Assembly (NCBI GenBank): GCA_013140715.1
Contig: JABFSG010000005.1
Location: 25,576 to 89,575 of the forward strand
Length of the DNA: 64,000 nt
Origin: Nitrospiraceae bacterium
GTDB taxonomy: Bacteria; Nitrospirota; Nitrospiria; Nitrospirales; Nitrospiraceae
Reading direction: 5' to 3'
How positions within the stretch are numbered: the stretch's first letter is position 1; every line of letters begins with the position of its first letter. The position numbers were made by a program, and so were the translations under genes. Below, in pieces: positions 10,094 to 19,002 of the stretch. Under the pieces are notes generated by a model. It saw only the letters and a list, made by a program, of their open reading frames with translations. It was not told the origin of the DNA and made no database searches.

Positions 10094-10328
10094 GAGCGTT
10101 TTCTTGTTAAGCCTGACATGCGAGCCGTCGAAGTTTTGTCAGGCACAATCCTCTTTTCGCAGTTTGCCGGGTGGTATCCCGTGCTCGCGTAATTCGCGAT
10201 CTCAGAAGCGGATGGCGAGGCAACTGGCATGGCCTCTGTGCTCGTGAAACGCGCGGCCGAAGACTCCCCTCGTTGGACGCGCGCAGTGGACAATGCTGAA
10301 GACAAGGGGTTTCTGTCGTCAGTCCCCC

Positions 10329-10643
10329 TCACGCATGAACTACATCCGCAAACGCCTTCACCTTGATTTTTTTGGCCCGTTCTTTCACCTGGGCCGCATC
10401 ATACTGAAACTGCAACCGCATCCATCCGTCCGGCGTACTGCCAAACGCCTTGGCTATGCGAATAGCCATATCCCAAGACAGGTCTGCATTCTCGTTCACC
10501 AGATGACTCAACGCAGACCGCGACACGCCAAGCACCTTGGCTCCTTCGGTCACGCTCAATCCATGCGGCTCCAGACAGTCTACGCGCACCGAAAATCCAG
10601 GATGCGGTGGGTTCTTCATTTTCAAAGCCTTCAAAGCCTTCAT
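10329..10643 (-). CDS. higA: HigA-family XRE antitoxin
   Basis: HGLSVTEGAKVLGVSRSALSHLVNENADLSWDMAIRIAKAFGSTPDGWMRLQ. Confidence 0.9.
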   Translation of the reverse strand: MKALKALKMKNPPHPGFSVRVDCLEPHGLSVTEGAKVLGVSRSALSHLVNENADLSWDMAIRIAKAFGSTPDGWMRLQFQYDAAQVKERAKKIKVKAFADVVHA

Positions 10644-10656
10644 AGCCTTCTCCTTT

Positions 10657-10935
10657 TCAATGGTAATCCTCTAAATTCACATCAAGCGCGTACCCTTCCT
10701 CAAACCGAAAGGTCACGCGCCGGTTGGCCCTCACCGTGACGCCCCATTCCCCTTTCCGGCTTCCCTTCAACGGATGAAGCCTGTAGGAATGGACGTTCAT
10801 GTCCTCAATTGCTTCCGCTTGGTGCAACCGCGCCAGAATAGCCCTGATCCGGTCCACCATATCAGGCGGCAGCTTCCGGGGATCATCCTCCTCGAAAAAC
10901 CTTTTCAGTCCCCGGTGCTTGAAACTCCCTATCAT
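10657..10935 (-). CDS. higB: HigB/RelE-superfamily toxin
   Basis: IGSFKHRGLKRFFEEDDPRKL...YRLHPLKGSRKGEWGVTVRANRRVTFRFEEGYALDVNLEDYH. Confidence 0.92.
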   Translation of the reverse strand: MIGSFKHRGLKRFFEEDDPRKLPPDMVDRIRAILARLHQAEAIEDMNVHSYRLHPLKGSRKGEWGVTVRANRRVTFRFEEGYALDVNLEDYH

Positions 10936-11141
10936 TCTTTCAGTGTAGTGCGTAGCGCATCACAGGTCAACGTGATTTTCTTGCAACAGCCCGATTTGCA
11001 TAAGAAGGATAAAGGCGGGTCAGGCATGACTATTGAGGAATCACACCGCGGTCATTGTTTGACCTTGTGCCTGACGCTCTCGCCAGATTGCCTCTACTGC
11101 GTCCCATCCCTCCAGTCCCATACTCCCTTGCAGGGCTCTTG

Positions 11142-11232
11142 CCTATCTGGTCTATTCGGTCTGTCTGGTCTGTCTGGTTGGCAGAATCGGATAACTAAAG
11201 ACACCAGAGAGACTGGATAGACCAAACAGACC
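11142..11232. repeat. Family A 9-nt-periodic inverted repeat (GGTCTGTCTGG variant)
   Basis: CTATCTGGTCTATTCGGTCTGTCTGGTCTGTCTGG / CTGGATAGACCAAACAGACC. Confidence 0.75.
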
Positions 11233-11333
11233 TCTCCCCGTCTCGCCCGTCCGCTCGACTATCCTGACCCTGCGCGCATCGTTGCTTTCACGGTGGCTGC
11301 CGTCTATAGTTTGCTCGACTGTTGCGGGCATAA

Positions 11334-11434
11334 CTGGTTGATCTGGTTTGTTTGGTTTGTTGGTCTGTCTGGTTTTCGGTTAAACGAAATCAACCGGATG
11401 AGCCAAATCAACCAGATAAACCAAATGAACAAGA
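11334..11434. repeat. Family A 9-nt-periodic inverted repeat
   Basis: GGTTGATCTGGTTTGTTTGG ... CCAAATCAACCAGATAAACCAAATGAAC. Confidence 0.85.
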
Positions 11435-11444
11435 CGGGCTGACC

Positions 11445-12509
11445 ATGAATCGCCTTCTCCAGCATAACGCCATCCTGCTCTTCTCCCTGTGCCTCACTGT
11501 AGTTTCCCCCCTTGTCTTGGTCTCGAAGGCAGCTGAGCAGCCGGATGCCGCGCAACGTCAGTATGAGCGGGGCGCTACGCTGCTGCGAAAAGGCGATCTT
11601 GCTGCTGCATCCGATGCTGTGAGGAAAGCCATCGAATTGAATCCCTCGTTCGCGGAAGCGCATCACCTGCTTGGCATGATCGCGTTCAAGGAGAGGAAGG
11701 CGACCCAGGCTGTCGATGCTTTCCTCCAGGCGCTCAAGCTGAAGCCGGCCTATCCCGACGCCTTGAACGATCTGGCCGAGGTTTATCTGATCCGAGGAAA
11801 ATCGGCCGAAGCGGAACAGGCTCTCAAACGGGCGACCGAGATCGATCCAAAACATGCCGATTCATACTTCGATTTAGCCAGGTTGTACGAGCAACGTCGC
11901 GATGTCGCTGCAGCCACCAGGGCCTACCGATCATTGTTAACTGTCTATCCGAGCCACCATGGTGCCCTCTACAATCTCGCACTGCTCTACGAGGTGCAAG
12001 GAGACAGTCCCGGCGCACGAGAGACGGTGGGCCGGTTGCTCAAACTCGATCCCAAGAATGCCGATGCCTGGTACCTAGCCGGACGTATGGCGGAAAAGAA
12101 CAACGATCTCGCGGAAGCAGCCCATTCCTATAGGCAGGCCATCGCGGCGAAGCCCTCGTTAGTGGACGCGCACTATAACCTCGCATTCATTCATCGGAGT
12201 CAAGACCGGCCGATAGAAGCGGAGCGGGAGTTTTTAGAAGTCTTGCGGTACCGCCCTGAGTATGCCGAAGCTCATATGAATCTGGGTGTGATCTACACTG
12301 GTCTGAATAGGCTTGAAGAGGCGGAGCATTCGTATGAGCGGGCCGTGGAGTTGAAGCCGGAATATGCCGAAGGGCACTACAACTTGGGGGTCTTCTATGA
12401 GTTGCATCGAAAAGACCTTCCCAAAGCCCTGGTGCAATATCGCACCTACCTTGACCTCGGCGGGCGCGACGATCGTGTCGAGCGAATCGTCGGCTCCGGA
12501 GGTCGGTAA
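11445..12509 (+). CDS. Tetratricopeptide repeat protein, exported
   Basis: Successive TPR motifs (e.g. AEAHMNLGVIYTGLNRLEEAEHSYERAVELKPEYAEGHYNLG); signal-like N-terminus at 11445. Confidence 0.9.
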   Translation: MNRLLQHNAILLFSLCLTVVSPLVLVSKAAEQPDAAQRQYERGATLLRKGDLAAASDAVRKAIELNPSFAEAHHLLGMIAFKERKATQAVDAFLQALKLKPAYPDALNDLAEVYLIRGKSAEAEQALKRATEIDPKHADSYFDLARLYEQRRDVAAATRAYRSLLTVYPSHHGALYNLALLYEVQGDSPGARETVGRLLKLDPKNADAWYLAGRMAEKNNDLAEAAHSYRQAIAAKPSLVDAHYNLAFIHRSQDRPIEAEREFLEVLRYRPEYAEAHMNLGVIYTGLNRLEEAEHSYERAVELKPEYAEGHYNLGVFYELHRKDLPKALVQYRTYLDLGGRDDRVERIVGSGGR

Positions 12510-12699
12510 CGATTCTGTGTGTAGGATGAAGAGGTGAGGCGCTATCGACGAAACCATTGGCCGTTGAGGAGGTCGCCTAAATGCCTCGGAGGTCCGAATG
12601 GAGCCGAGGCATTGCTATTTTTGGTAGATAGGCAAAACCAAACTTGGCAGAACAGTCGTTTGATGGTCCGTATGTTTTGGGCAACAGGAGCGCTGTGTA

Positions 12700-12827
12700 C
12701 AGGATGCTCAAAAAGACCGTCCAGCAAGGCCGCAGACGATGAAAGCACCGGAGGCGTAGCCTCTGGGCTACGTTGAGGATGCTTTCGAGGGGAGAATGAA
12801 GCTGGCGGGATTTTTCAGCATCCTGCT
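12700..12827. repeat. Family C MITE-like palindromic element
   Basis: AGGATGCTCAAAAAGACCGTCCAGC ... GGATTTTTCAGCATCCT; central GAGGCGTAGCCTCTGGGCTACGTTGAGG. Confidence 0.88.
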
Positions 12828-12828
12828 A

Positions 12829-13368
12829 TCACCAGTAGGGCCAAGGCCGCCAGTAAGGACTCCAATACGGCCCCCAATAGGGACCTGGTCCCATATAGGG
12901 GCGGATACGGGGGGCCGCGTCTTCCGATTTGTTCCAAACACGTAGTTGTTTGATATTGATGACGGGATAGGTATAGTCGGTTTCATCCAAGGGTAACGTG
13001 GTGGAACCGGCGATTTCGCCGGTCACGGTCACTCTGGTCCCTGGTGGGAGGGTGGCGGGATCGAGGAATTCTCGCTGGAAGGCGATGAAGCGGCCTTGCG
13101 ATTGGGTCAAGTCGTACCCAGGCCGCATCGATCGATCGAGCGGTAGTTGCAAGATTTCGATTCTCGTGCCGTCTTTCAGCCGTCGGCCCGATAAGACATT
13201 GCCGCCGAAGACCGCCGCTTGACCCTTCACGGAGTCCGGCGCCGTCTTTACTTGCTGGAATGTCAGCGCCTGTGCGTCCGAGCCGTCCCCCGCCTCTTGC
13301 ATCGAGGCGCAGCCCCCTGTGAGCATGACGAGCAGGGCGACGATGGAGAGCAGCGTACGTGCCGACAT
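12829..13368 (-). CDS. Slp-family-like outer membrane lipoprotein
   Basis: Lipobox LTGGCAS; VAVFGGNVLSGRRLKDGTRIEILQLPLD; Pro/Tyr/Trp-rich C-terminus. Confidence 0.65.
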   Translation of the reverse strand: MSARTLLSIVALLVMLTGGCASMQEAGDGSDAQALTFQQVKTAPDSVKGQAAVFGGNVLSGRRLKDGTRIEILQLPLDRSMRPGYDLTQSQGRFIAFQREFLDPATLPPGTRVTVTGEIAGSTTLPLDETDYTYPVINIKQLRVWNKSEDAAPRIRPYMGPGPYWGPYWSPYWRPWPYW

Positions 13369-13451
13369 GGCGACAAGTCTAACACAAAGAGTCAGGAGTA
13401 AGTTCTCAGCACATTCGATATAATGAACGGCAGCGTCGATCCAACAAAGGA

Positions 13452-14108
13452 GTGGATATGATGAATAGACAGGGTGCGCGATGGGTCTTGGCGGCCTGTG
13501 CGGTGGTATGGAGTATCGTCGTTTTGTGGGGCTCACCAGCCGTTGCCCTGCCCCTTGATTTGAAGGGCAAGTTCGAAGTTCTCAATGGGGAGGTGTCCAC
13601 CCATACCCTTGGCAAAGTGAAGTTGATTGAGTTTGCCGATTTCTATTGCCCCCATTGTCACCGGTTCGATGGAGAAGGTCTTGTGCTGTTACAGAAAGAG
13701 TTTGGAAACAAGCTTGAGGCCACGATGGTGGGATTTCCGGTGATACAGGGGAAGCTCCCGACACCGTTCGATATGTATGAGCAGGCCAAGATGATGGGAA
13801 AGGGGAATGAAATGAAAAAGGTCCTCTTTCGCACCATCCATACAGATAAAATCACGGGAGTGTTGGATCGTTCGCTACGGGAAGTCCTGATCAAAGAGGT
13901 CGGACTCGATCCGAAAGCGTTTGAAGACGGAATGGCCAGCGGGAAGCCGGCCAAAGTATTCGAGGAGGGGCGCAAGTGGGGTGAACGGATTAATGTCCAG
14001 TCGACTCCAACTGTGCTCATCGATGGGAACATTAAAGCGGTGTCCATCGATCCAGAGAATCTCAAGCTGATTATCCAGAGTATTTTGGATGCAGATGCCA
14101 AGAAGTGA
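13452..14108 (+). CDS. DsbA-family thiol:disulfide oxidoreductase
   Basis: EFADFYCPHCHRF CPHC active site; QSTPTVLIDGN cis-Pro region. Confidence 0.88.
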   Translation: MDMMNRQGARWVLAACAVVWSIVVLWGSPAVALPLDLKGKFEVLNGEVSTHTLGKVKLIEFADFYCPHCHRFDGEGLVLLQKEFGNKLEATMVGFPVIQGKLPTPFDMYEQAKMMGKGNEMKKVLFRTIHTDKITGVLDRSLREVLIKEVGLDPKAFEDGMASGKPAKVFEEGRKWGERINVQSTPTVLIDGNIKAVSIDPENLKLIIQSILDADAKK

Positions 14109-14271
14109 TGGGTAAGGCGCGGGGCGAGCGAGACTGGCAGGACAGGCGAGAAATGGTCGAGAACATTCGCAGAAACAGGTGTGCAATGTCCGCTCAAGCC
14201 AATGTATCGTCGGTGATCCATGCTTGCCCTGTGCGCTTCACGTTTCACGCTTCACGCCTCACGGTGTCGTG

Positions 14272-16812
14272 ATGGCGATCGATCCGATCTGTGGAATGAC
14301 GGTCGAGCCGGCTACGGCAGCCGGAAGTCACGAACATCGGGGCCAGCGCTATTATTTTTGCGGCCTCTCCTGCCTGGAACGATTCAAGGCCGACCCAGAA
14401 CGGGCGTTGCAGCCACAGTTGGTGAGTTCCCCTAAGCCGACCACAAGAAGACCCCTTCCGATGATGCAGCCAGCTCCTGCTTCGATGGGAGCTTCGGCGA
14501 TCGATCCCGTCTGCGGCATGACGGTACAGCAGGCCACGGCGGCCGGTTCCTCTGAGTATCAAGGCAAGACCTACTACTTCTGTGCGATGAGTTGTCTGGC
14601 TAAGTTTCGCGCTGAGCCGCTCTACTATCTGACTCCTCCTGAACAGCGAGCGCCCCGAGAGATGCCTGTTCCCTCCGGTGGGGCGGTTGAGTACATCTGT
14701 CCGATGGATCCGGAGGTGCTTGAAACCCAGCCGGGAGCTTGCCGGATTTGCGGGATGGCGCTGGAACCAAAAGTGATCTCGCTCGAAGATGAAGGAAATC
14801 CCGAGCTGGAGGATATGACCAGACGGTTTTGGGTCTGTCTTGGGCCTTCCCTCTTGGTGATGCTCCTGGCCATGGCTGACATGATTCCCGGCCTGTCCCT
14901 TCCACAAGCCCTCGGTGGTTCGATGAAGAACTGGGTGCAATGGCTGCTGGCGACTCCGGTGGTGCTCTGGGGCGGCTGGCCGTTTTTCCAGCGAGGCTGG
15001 ATTTCGGTGGTAAACCGGGCTCCCAACATGTTCACACTCATTGCGATGGGAACCGGAGCGGCCTATGGATACAGTGCTCTGGCTACCCTTGCGCCGACGC
15101 TGCTTCCCGGTTCATTCAAATTACATGACGGCTCGGTTGCGGTCTATTTCGAAGCTGCGGCCATCATTACGGTGCTGGTCATGCTTGGCCAAGTCCTGGA
15201 ACTGAAGGCCCGCAGCCAGACAAGCTCCGCCATTCGTTCTTTGCTCCGCCTCGCACCAAAGACAGCTCGGTTGATCACGTCTGACGGACGGGAAGAAGAT
15301 GTCCCGATCGAGCATATTCAAATGGGCCATCGACTGCGTGTCAGGCCGGGAGAGCGAGTGCCGGTCGATGGGATGGTTCAAGAAGGCACGACTTCTGTGG
15401 ATGAATCCATGATCACGGGTGAGTCGATCCCGGTTGAGAAAACGGTTGGGGTGCGAGTGACCGGGGGCACTATCAATGGCACAGGCGGGATGGTGATGGT
15501 CGCCGAACGAGTCGGGCGAGACACGATGCTTGCCAGGATTGTGCAGATGGTCGGAGAAGCGCAACGGAGCCGGGCGCCGATCCAGCGTCTTGCCGATGTA
15601 ACCGCGGCCTATTTTGTCCCACTCGTTGTGGCTGCCGCATTGATTACTGCAGCGGCCTGGACACTCTGGGGACCCGAGCCGAAACTGGCCTATGCGTTGG
15701 TCAATGCCGTGGCGGTCCTGATCATTGCCTGTCCTTGCGCCTTGGGATTGGCAACGCCGATGTCGATCATGGTCGGGACCGGTCGTGGAGCGACGGTCGG
15801 TGTCTTGGTGAAGAAGGCTGAAGCGTTGGAGGTGTTCGGTAAGGTGGATACGCTCGTGATCGACAAGACCGGGACTCTGACCGAGGGTAAACCGAAACTA
15901 CTGTCGGTGCTGGTGATGCAACCCTGGTTGGATGAAGATCTGTTGCGCGTCGCAGCAAGTCTTGAACGGAGCAGTGAACATCCGTTGGCTGTCGCAGTGG
16001 TAGCGGGAGCGGAGGCGCGAGGGGTTGTTAGTGCCCCGGCCGAGAAGTTCCATTCTGTGACGGGGAAGGGTGTCACAGGGATAGTCGCTGGTCGTCGCGT
16101 CGCCATTGGGACTTCTGTGTTCTTGCAAGCCGACATCGGGGTGGCCGGCCAAAGCTTCGCACAGTTTGAGGACAAAGCGGCCTCGCTTCGTCGCGAAGGG
16201 CAGACGATACTGTTTGTCGCCATCGATGAGCAGGTTGCCGGTATTCTCGGCGTGGCAGACCCGATCAAGGTCTCCACTCGTGACGCGGTGAAGGCCCTTA
16301 TGGCTGAAGGGATTCACGTCGTCATGGTGACGGGAGACCATCGCGATACGGCTGATGCGGTGGCTCGGCAACTCGGCATTGAGGAGGTCATGGCTGGAGT
16401 TTTGCCGGATCAAAAGAGTCAGATCGTGGCCAAGCTCAAGTCGCAAGGTAGAGTGGTGGCAATGGCCGGAGACGGGATCAACGATGCCCCGGCCCTTGCC
16501 TTGGCCGATGTCGGGATCGCCATGGGAACTGGGACGGATACGGCTATTGAGAGCGCGGGCATCACGCTGGTCAAAGGAGATCTGCGCGGGCTGCTCCGCG
16601 CGCGAAGGTTGAGCCAAGCCACGATGCGGAATATTCGGCAAAATCTGTTGTTCGCTTTTCTCTACAATGTGATCGGGGTGCCGATTGCGGCTGGCCTGCT
16701 CTATCCGTTCTGGGGCCTCCTCCTGAGCCCCATGATTGCCAGTGCCGCCATGACCTTCAGTTCGGTATCCGTCATTTCTAATGCCCTCCGGCTGCGTCAT
16801 GTGGAATTGTAA
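14272..16812 (+). CDS. Copper-type P1B ATPase with two N-terminal YHS domains and a heavy-metal-binding domain
   Basis: DPICGMTV / [11 protein letters not shown] repeats, [56 protein letters not shown]. Confidence 0.95.
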   Translation: MAIDPICGMTVEPATAAGSHEHRGQRYYFCGLSCLERFKADPERALQPQLVSSPKPTTRRPLPMMQPAPASMGASAIDPVCGMTVQQATAAGSSEYQGKTYYFCAMSCLAKFRAEPLYYLTPPEQRAPREMPVPSGGAVEYICPMDPEVLETQPGACRICGMALEPKVISLEDEGNPELEDMTRRFWVCLGPSLLVMLLAMADMIPGLSLPQALGGSMKNWVQWLLATPVVLWGGWPFFQRGWISVVNRAPNMFTLIAMGTGAAYGYSALATLAPTLLPGSFKLHDGSVAVYFEAAAIITVLVMLGQVLELKARSQTSSAIRSLLRLAPKTARLITSDGREEDVPIEHIQMGHRLRVRPGERVPVDGMVQEGTTSVDESMITGESIPVEKTVGVRVTGGTINGTGGMVMVAERVGRDTMLARIVQMVGEAQRSRAPIQRLADVTAAYFVPLVVAAALITAAAWTLWGPEPKLAYALVNAVAVLIIACPCALGLATPMSIMVGTGRGATVGVLVKKAEALEVFGKVDTLVIDKTGTLTEGKPKLLSVLVMQPWLDEDLLRVAASLERSSEHPLAVAVVAGAEARGVVSAPAEKFHSVTGKGVTGIVAGRRVAIGTSVFLQADIGVAGQSFAQFEDKAASLRREGQTILFVAIDEQVAGILGVADPIKVSTRDAVKALMAEGIHVVMVTGDHRDTADAVARQLGIEEVMAGVLPDQKSQIVAKLKSQGRVVAMAGDGINDAPALALADVGIAMGTGTDTAIESAGITLVKGDLRGLLRARRLSQATMRNIRQNLLFAFLYNVIGVPIAAGLLYPFWGLLLSPMIASAAMTFSSVSVISNALRLRHVEL

Positions 16813-16855
16813 GTGCGCCTTTTACGTACGCATGTTAGGCTAGCGCCTAGTTCAT

Positions 16856-16945
16856 GGTTTGTTTCGTTTATTTGGTTGATTTGGTTTATCTGGTTAATTC
16901 CGTTCAACCAAAAAACCAAATCAACCAAATAAACGAAAAGAACGG
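16856..16945. repeat. Family A 9-nt-periodic inverted repeat
   Basis: CGTTTATTTGGTTGATTTGGTTT / AAACCAAATCAACCAAATAAACG perfect arms. Confidence 0.92.
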
Positions 16946-16952
16946 TTTTTTT

Positions 16953-18368
16953 ATGCTGCTTCGCCCCAGTCTCATATCGCGAATCGTGATCGTGTTCTGT
17001 CTTGGAGGCTCGATCGTCGGTGGATCGGCCCTGGCCGGAAGTCCAGCGATTTCTGTGGCTGGTGCGACGGAACTCCAACCGCAAATCAAAGCGACTGCGA
17101 CAAAAGTCATCCCCGCTGTCGTCAGCATTGCCTCCACGGTCATGGTCCGCGATCAAGGATTCAGCGACGAAGCGCTTCCATTCGGATTGTTCAAGGATGC
17201 ACCGGCGCGGCGGCAATATGGTCAGGGCTCCGGCGTCATTGTGTCATCTGACGGATATATTCTTACGAACAACCATGTCATTGCCGATGCAGTCGATGTG
17301 GATGTGATCCTCGCCGATCGGCGGCAATATAAAGGACGAGTGGTGGCCACCGATCCGAAGACCGACGTGGCCGTGGTGAAGATTCACGCGAACAATCTGC
17401 CGGTAGTGACGTGGGGAGATTCGAGCAGCCTTGCTGTCGGCGAGTTTGTGCTGGCGATCGGGAATCCGCTTGGATTGAGTCGTAGCGTGACGTTCGGGAT
17501 CGTCAGTGCCGTCGGTCGAGCCGATGTCGGTGTCGCCGACTTCGAAGATTTCATTCAAACCGATGCGCCGATCAATCCCGGCAGTTCCGGCGGGGCCTTG
17601 GTGACTCTCAATGGAGAATTGGTGGGGATCAATACCGCCATCGCCAGTCCCACAGGTGGAAGCGTCGGTGTCGGCTTCGCCATTCCGAGCAATATGGCCC
17701 GATCTGCCATGCAGAGTTTGATCAAAACCGGACGTGTCGTCCGTGGGTTCCTCGGCGCCTCGACCCAAGATGTCACGCCCCTGTTGGGTAAAATATTTCG
17801 TCTCCCCGATGTGAAGGGCGCGATCGTCACCGATGTGCAGACGAAGGGGTCCGCCGAGAGAGCCGGACTCAAGCGGGGCGATGTGGTCGTGCGATTCGAT
17901 GGGCGCGACGTGATGGACAGCGGCCATCTTCGAAACCTCGTCGCTGCTGCTACGATCGGAAGTAAGCACAAGCTGGATCTCATGCGTGAGAGTAAGCCGT
18001 ACCAGGCTGAATTGATTGTACAAGAGGCTCCGCGTGAACGGACCAAAAAAAGCCAGACCTCATCGACCTCTGCCGCCACGGCCCATCCCCTTGCCGGCGT
18101 GGTCTTCGACGATGTGACTGCTCCCTTAGCCCGGCAGATGGATCTGTCCGTCTCGACCGGGGTGGTGGTGACGGACATCGAGGAAGGCAGTCTGGCTGAA
18201 TCGTCCGGTCTCCAGCCAGGCGATGTTGTGATGGAGCTCAATCGACAGCCAACTCCCAACTTCGCTGTATTTCAGCGACTAGCCGACCCGATTAGGCCAA
18301 CCGATCTTGCTCTCCTGCTGATCAATCGGCAGGGGAACGCGCTCTATATTCCGATTCAAAATGAATAG
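16953..18368 (+). CDS. HtrA/DegP-like periplasmic serine protease with two PDZ domains
   Basis: TNNHVI, DVAVVKI, GNPLGLSRSVTFGIVS, NPGSSGGALV; two PDZ segments. Confidence 0.93.
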   Translation: MLLRPSLISRIVIVFCLGGSIVGGSALAGSPAISVAGATELQPQIKATATKVIPAVVSIASTVMVRDQGFSDEALPFGLFKDAPARRQYGQGSGVIVSSDGYILTNNHVIADAVDVDVILADRRQYKGRVVATDPKTDVAVVKIHANNLPVVTWGDSSSLAVGEFVLAIGNPLGLSRSVTFGIVSAVGRADVGVADFEDFIQTDAPINPGSSGGALVTLNGELVGINTAIASPTGGSVGVGFAIPSNMARSAMQSLIKTGRVVRGFLGASTQDVTPLLGKIFRLPDVKGAIVTDVQTKGSAERAGLKRGDVVVRFDGRDVMDSGHLRNLVAAATIGSKHKLDLMRESKPYQAELIVQEAPRERTKKSQTSSTSAATAHPLAGVVFDDVTAPLARQMDLSVSTGVVVTDIEEGSLAESSGLQPGDVVMELNRQPTPNFAVFQRLADPIRPTDLALLLINRQGNALYIPIQNE

Positions 18369-18369
18369 A

Positions 18370-18620
18370 AACGGGCGGAGTGGCCAGGTCCGCCTCATTG
18401 CTCGCGCAACGCGCACAGTCCGAGGCGAGACCTGGTCATCCCGCTTTGAGGAAGAATGGGTTCTAGAAAGAAGGCACACGATGAGACGGTGGTCGCTCGA
18501 TGCGCGCAGTGAAGGGCAGCCTTGGCCACTTTTTCTAAGAGAGGTATGGAAAATTGAAGACTCTCGTTGGGCGCGTGCAGTGAAGGAGGGTTTGCTTGCC
18601 CCCTCTTGAGAAGGTGAAGA
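18370..18620. repeat. Composite/degenerate family B hairpin elements
   Basis: GCTCGCGCAACGCGCACAGTCC..., GTCGCTCGATGCGCGCAGTGAAGGGCAGCC, CTCTCGTTGGGCGCGTGCAGTGAAGG. Confidence 0.65.
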
Positions 18621-19002
18621 AGCAGAATCGTCTTGTTGGACGTGCGTAGTTCGAGACCTCCCGCACTACGCACCAGGCTGAGAGAAAAGGCGAGATCTGA
18701 AAGTCCTGGCCCAAGAAACTATAGGCCTTGTCTCACCGCTTCAGCGTATGTTTTACCGGAACCCATTTATCGAAAGCCTCTTGAAAGCGGACGCACTTGT
18801 CGTGGCCTGAAGACGGATTTCATGCTGAAATGGAACGAAGCCCGATGAGCTATTTCGCGGCACGTGGCAGACTCGCTTTCATGTTCTTCGTGCGTGGATT
18901 GCCCCTTGTCTCATGAGCGAACCGTTGACCCCTACCAATGGAGGGGTTGAGCTCTGACGTGCGCTCCGCATAATCTGCGACACCACAGAGGGTGCGGATC
19001 TA

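Noticed and set aside
15898-16800. 300-aa minus-strand ORF
   Set aside because: Antisense to the catalytic half of the P-type ATPase.
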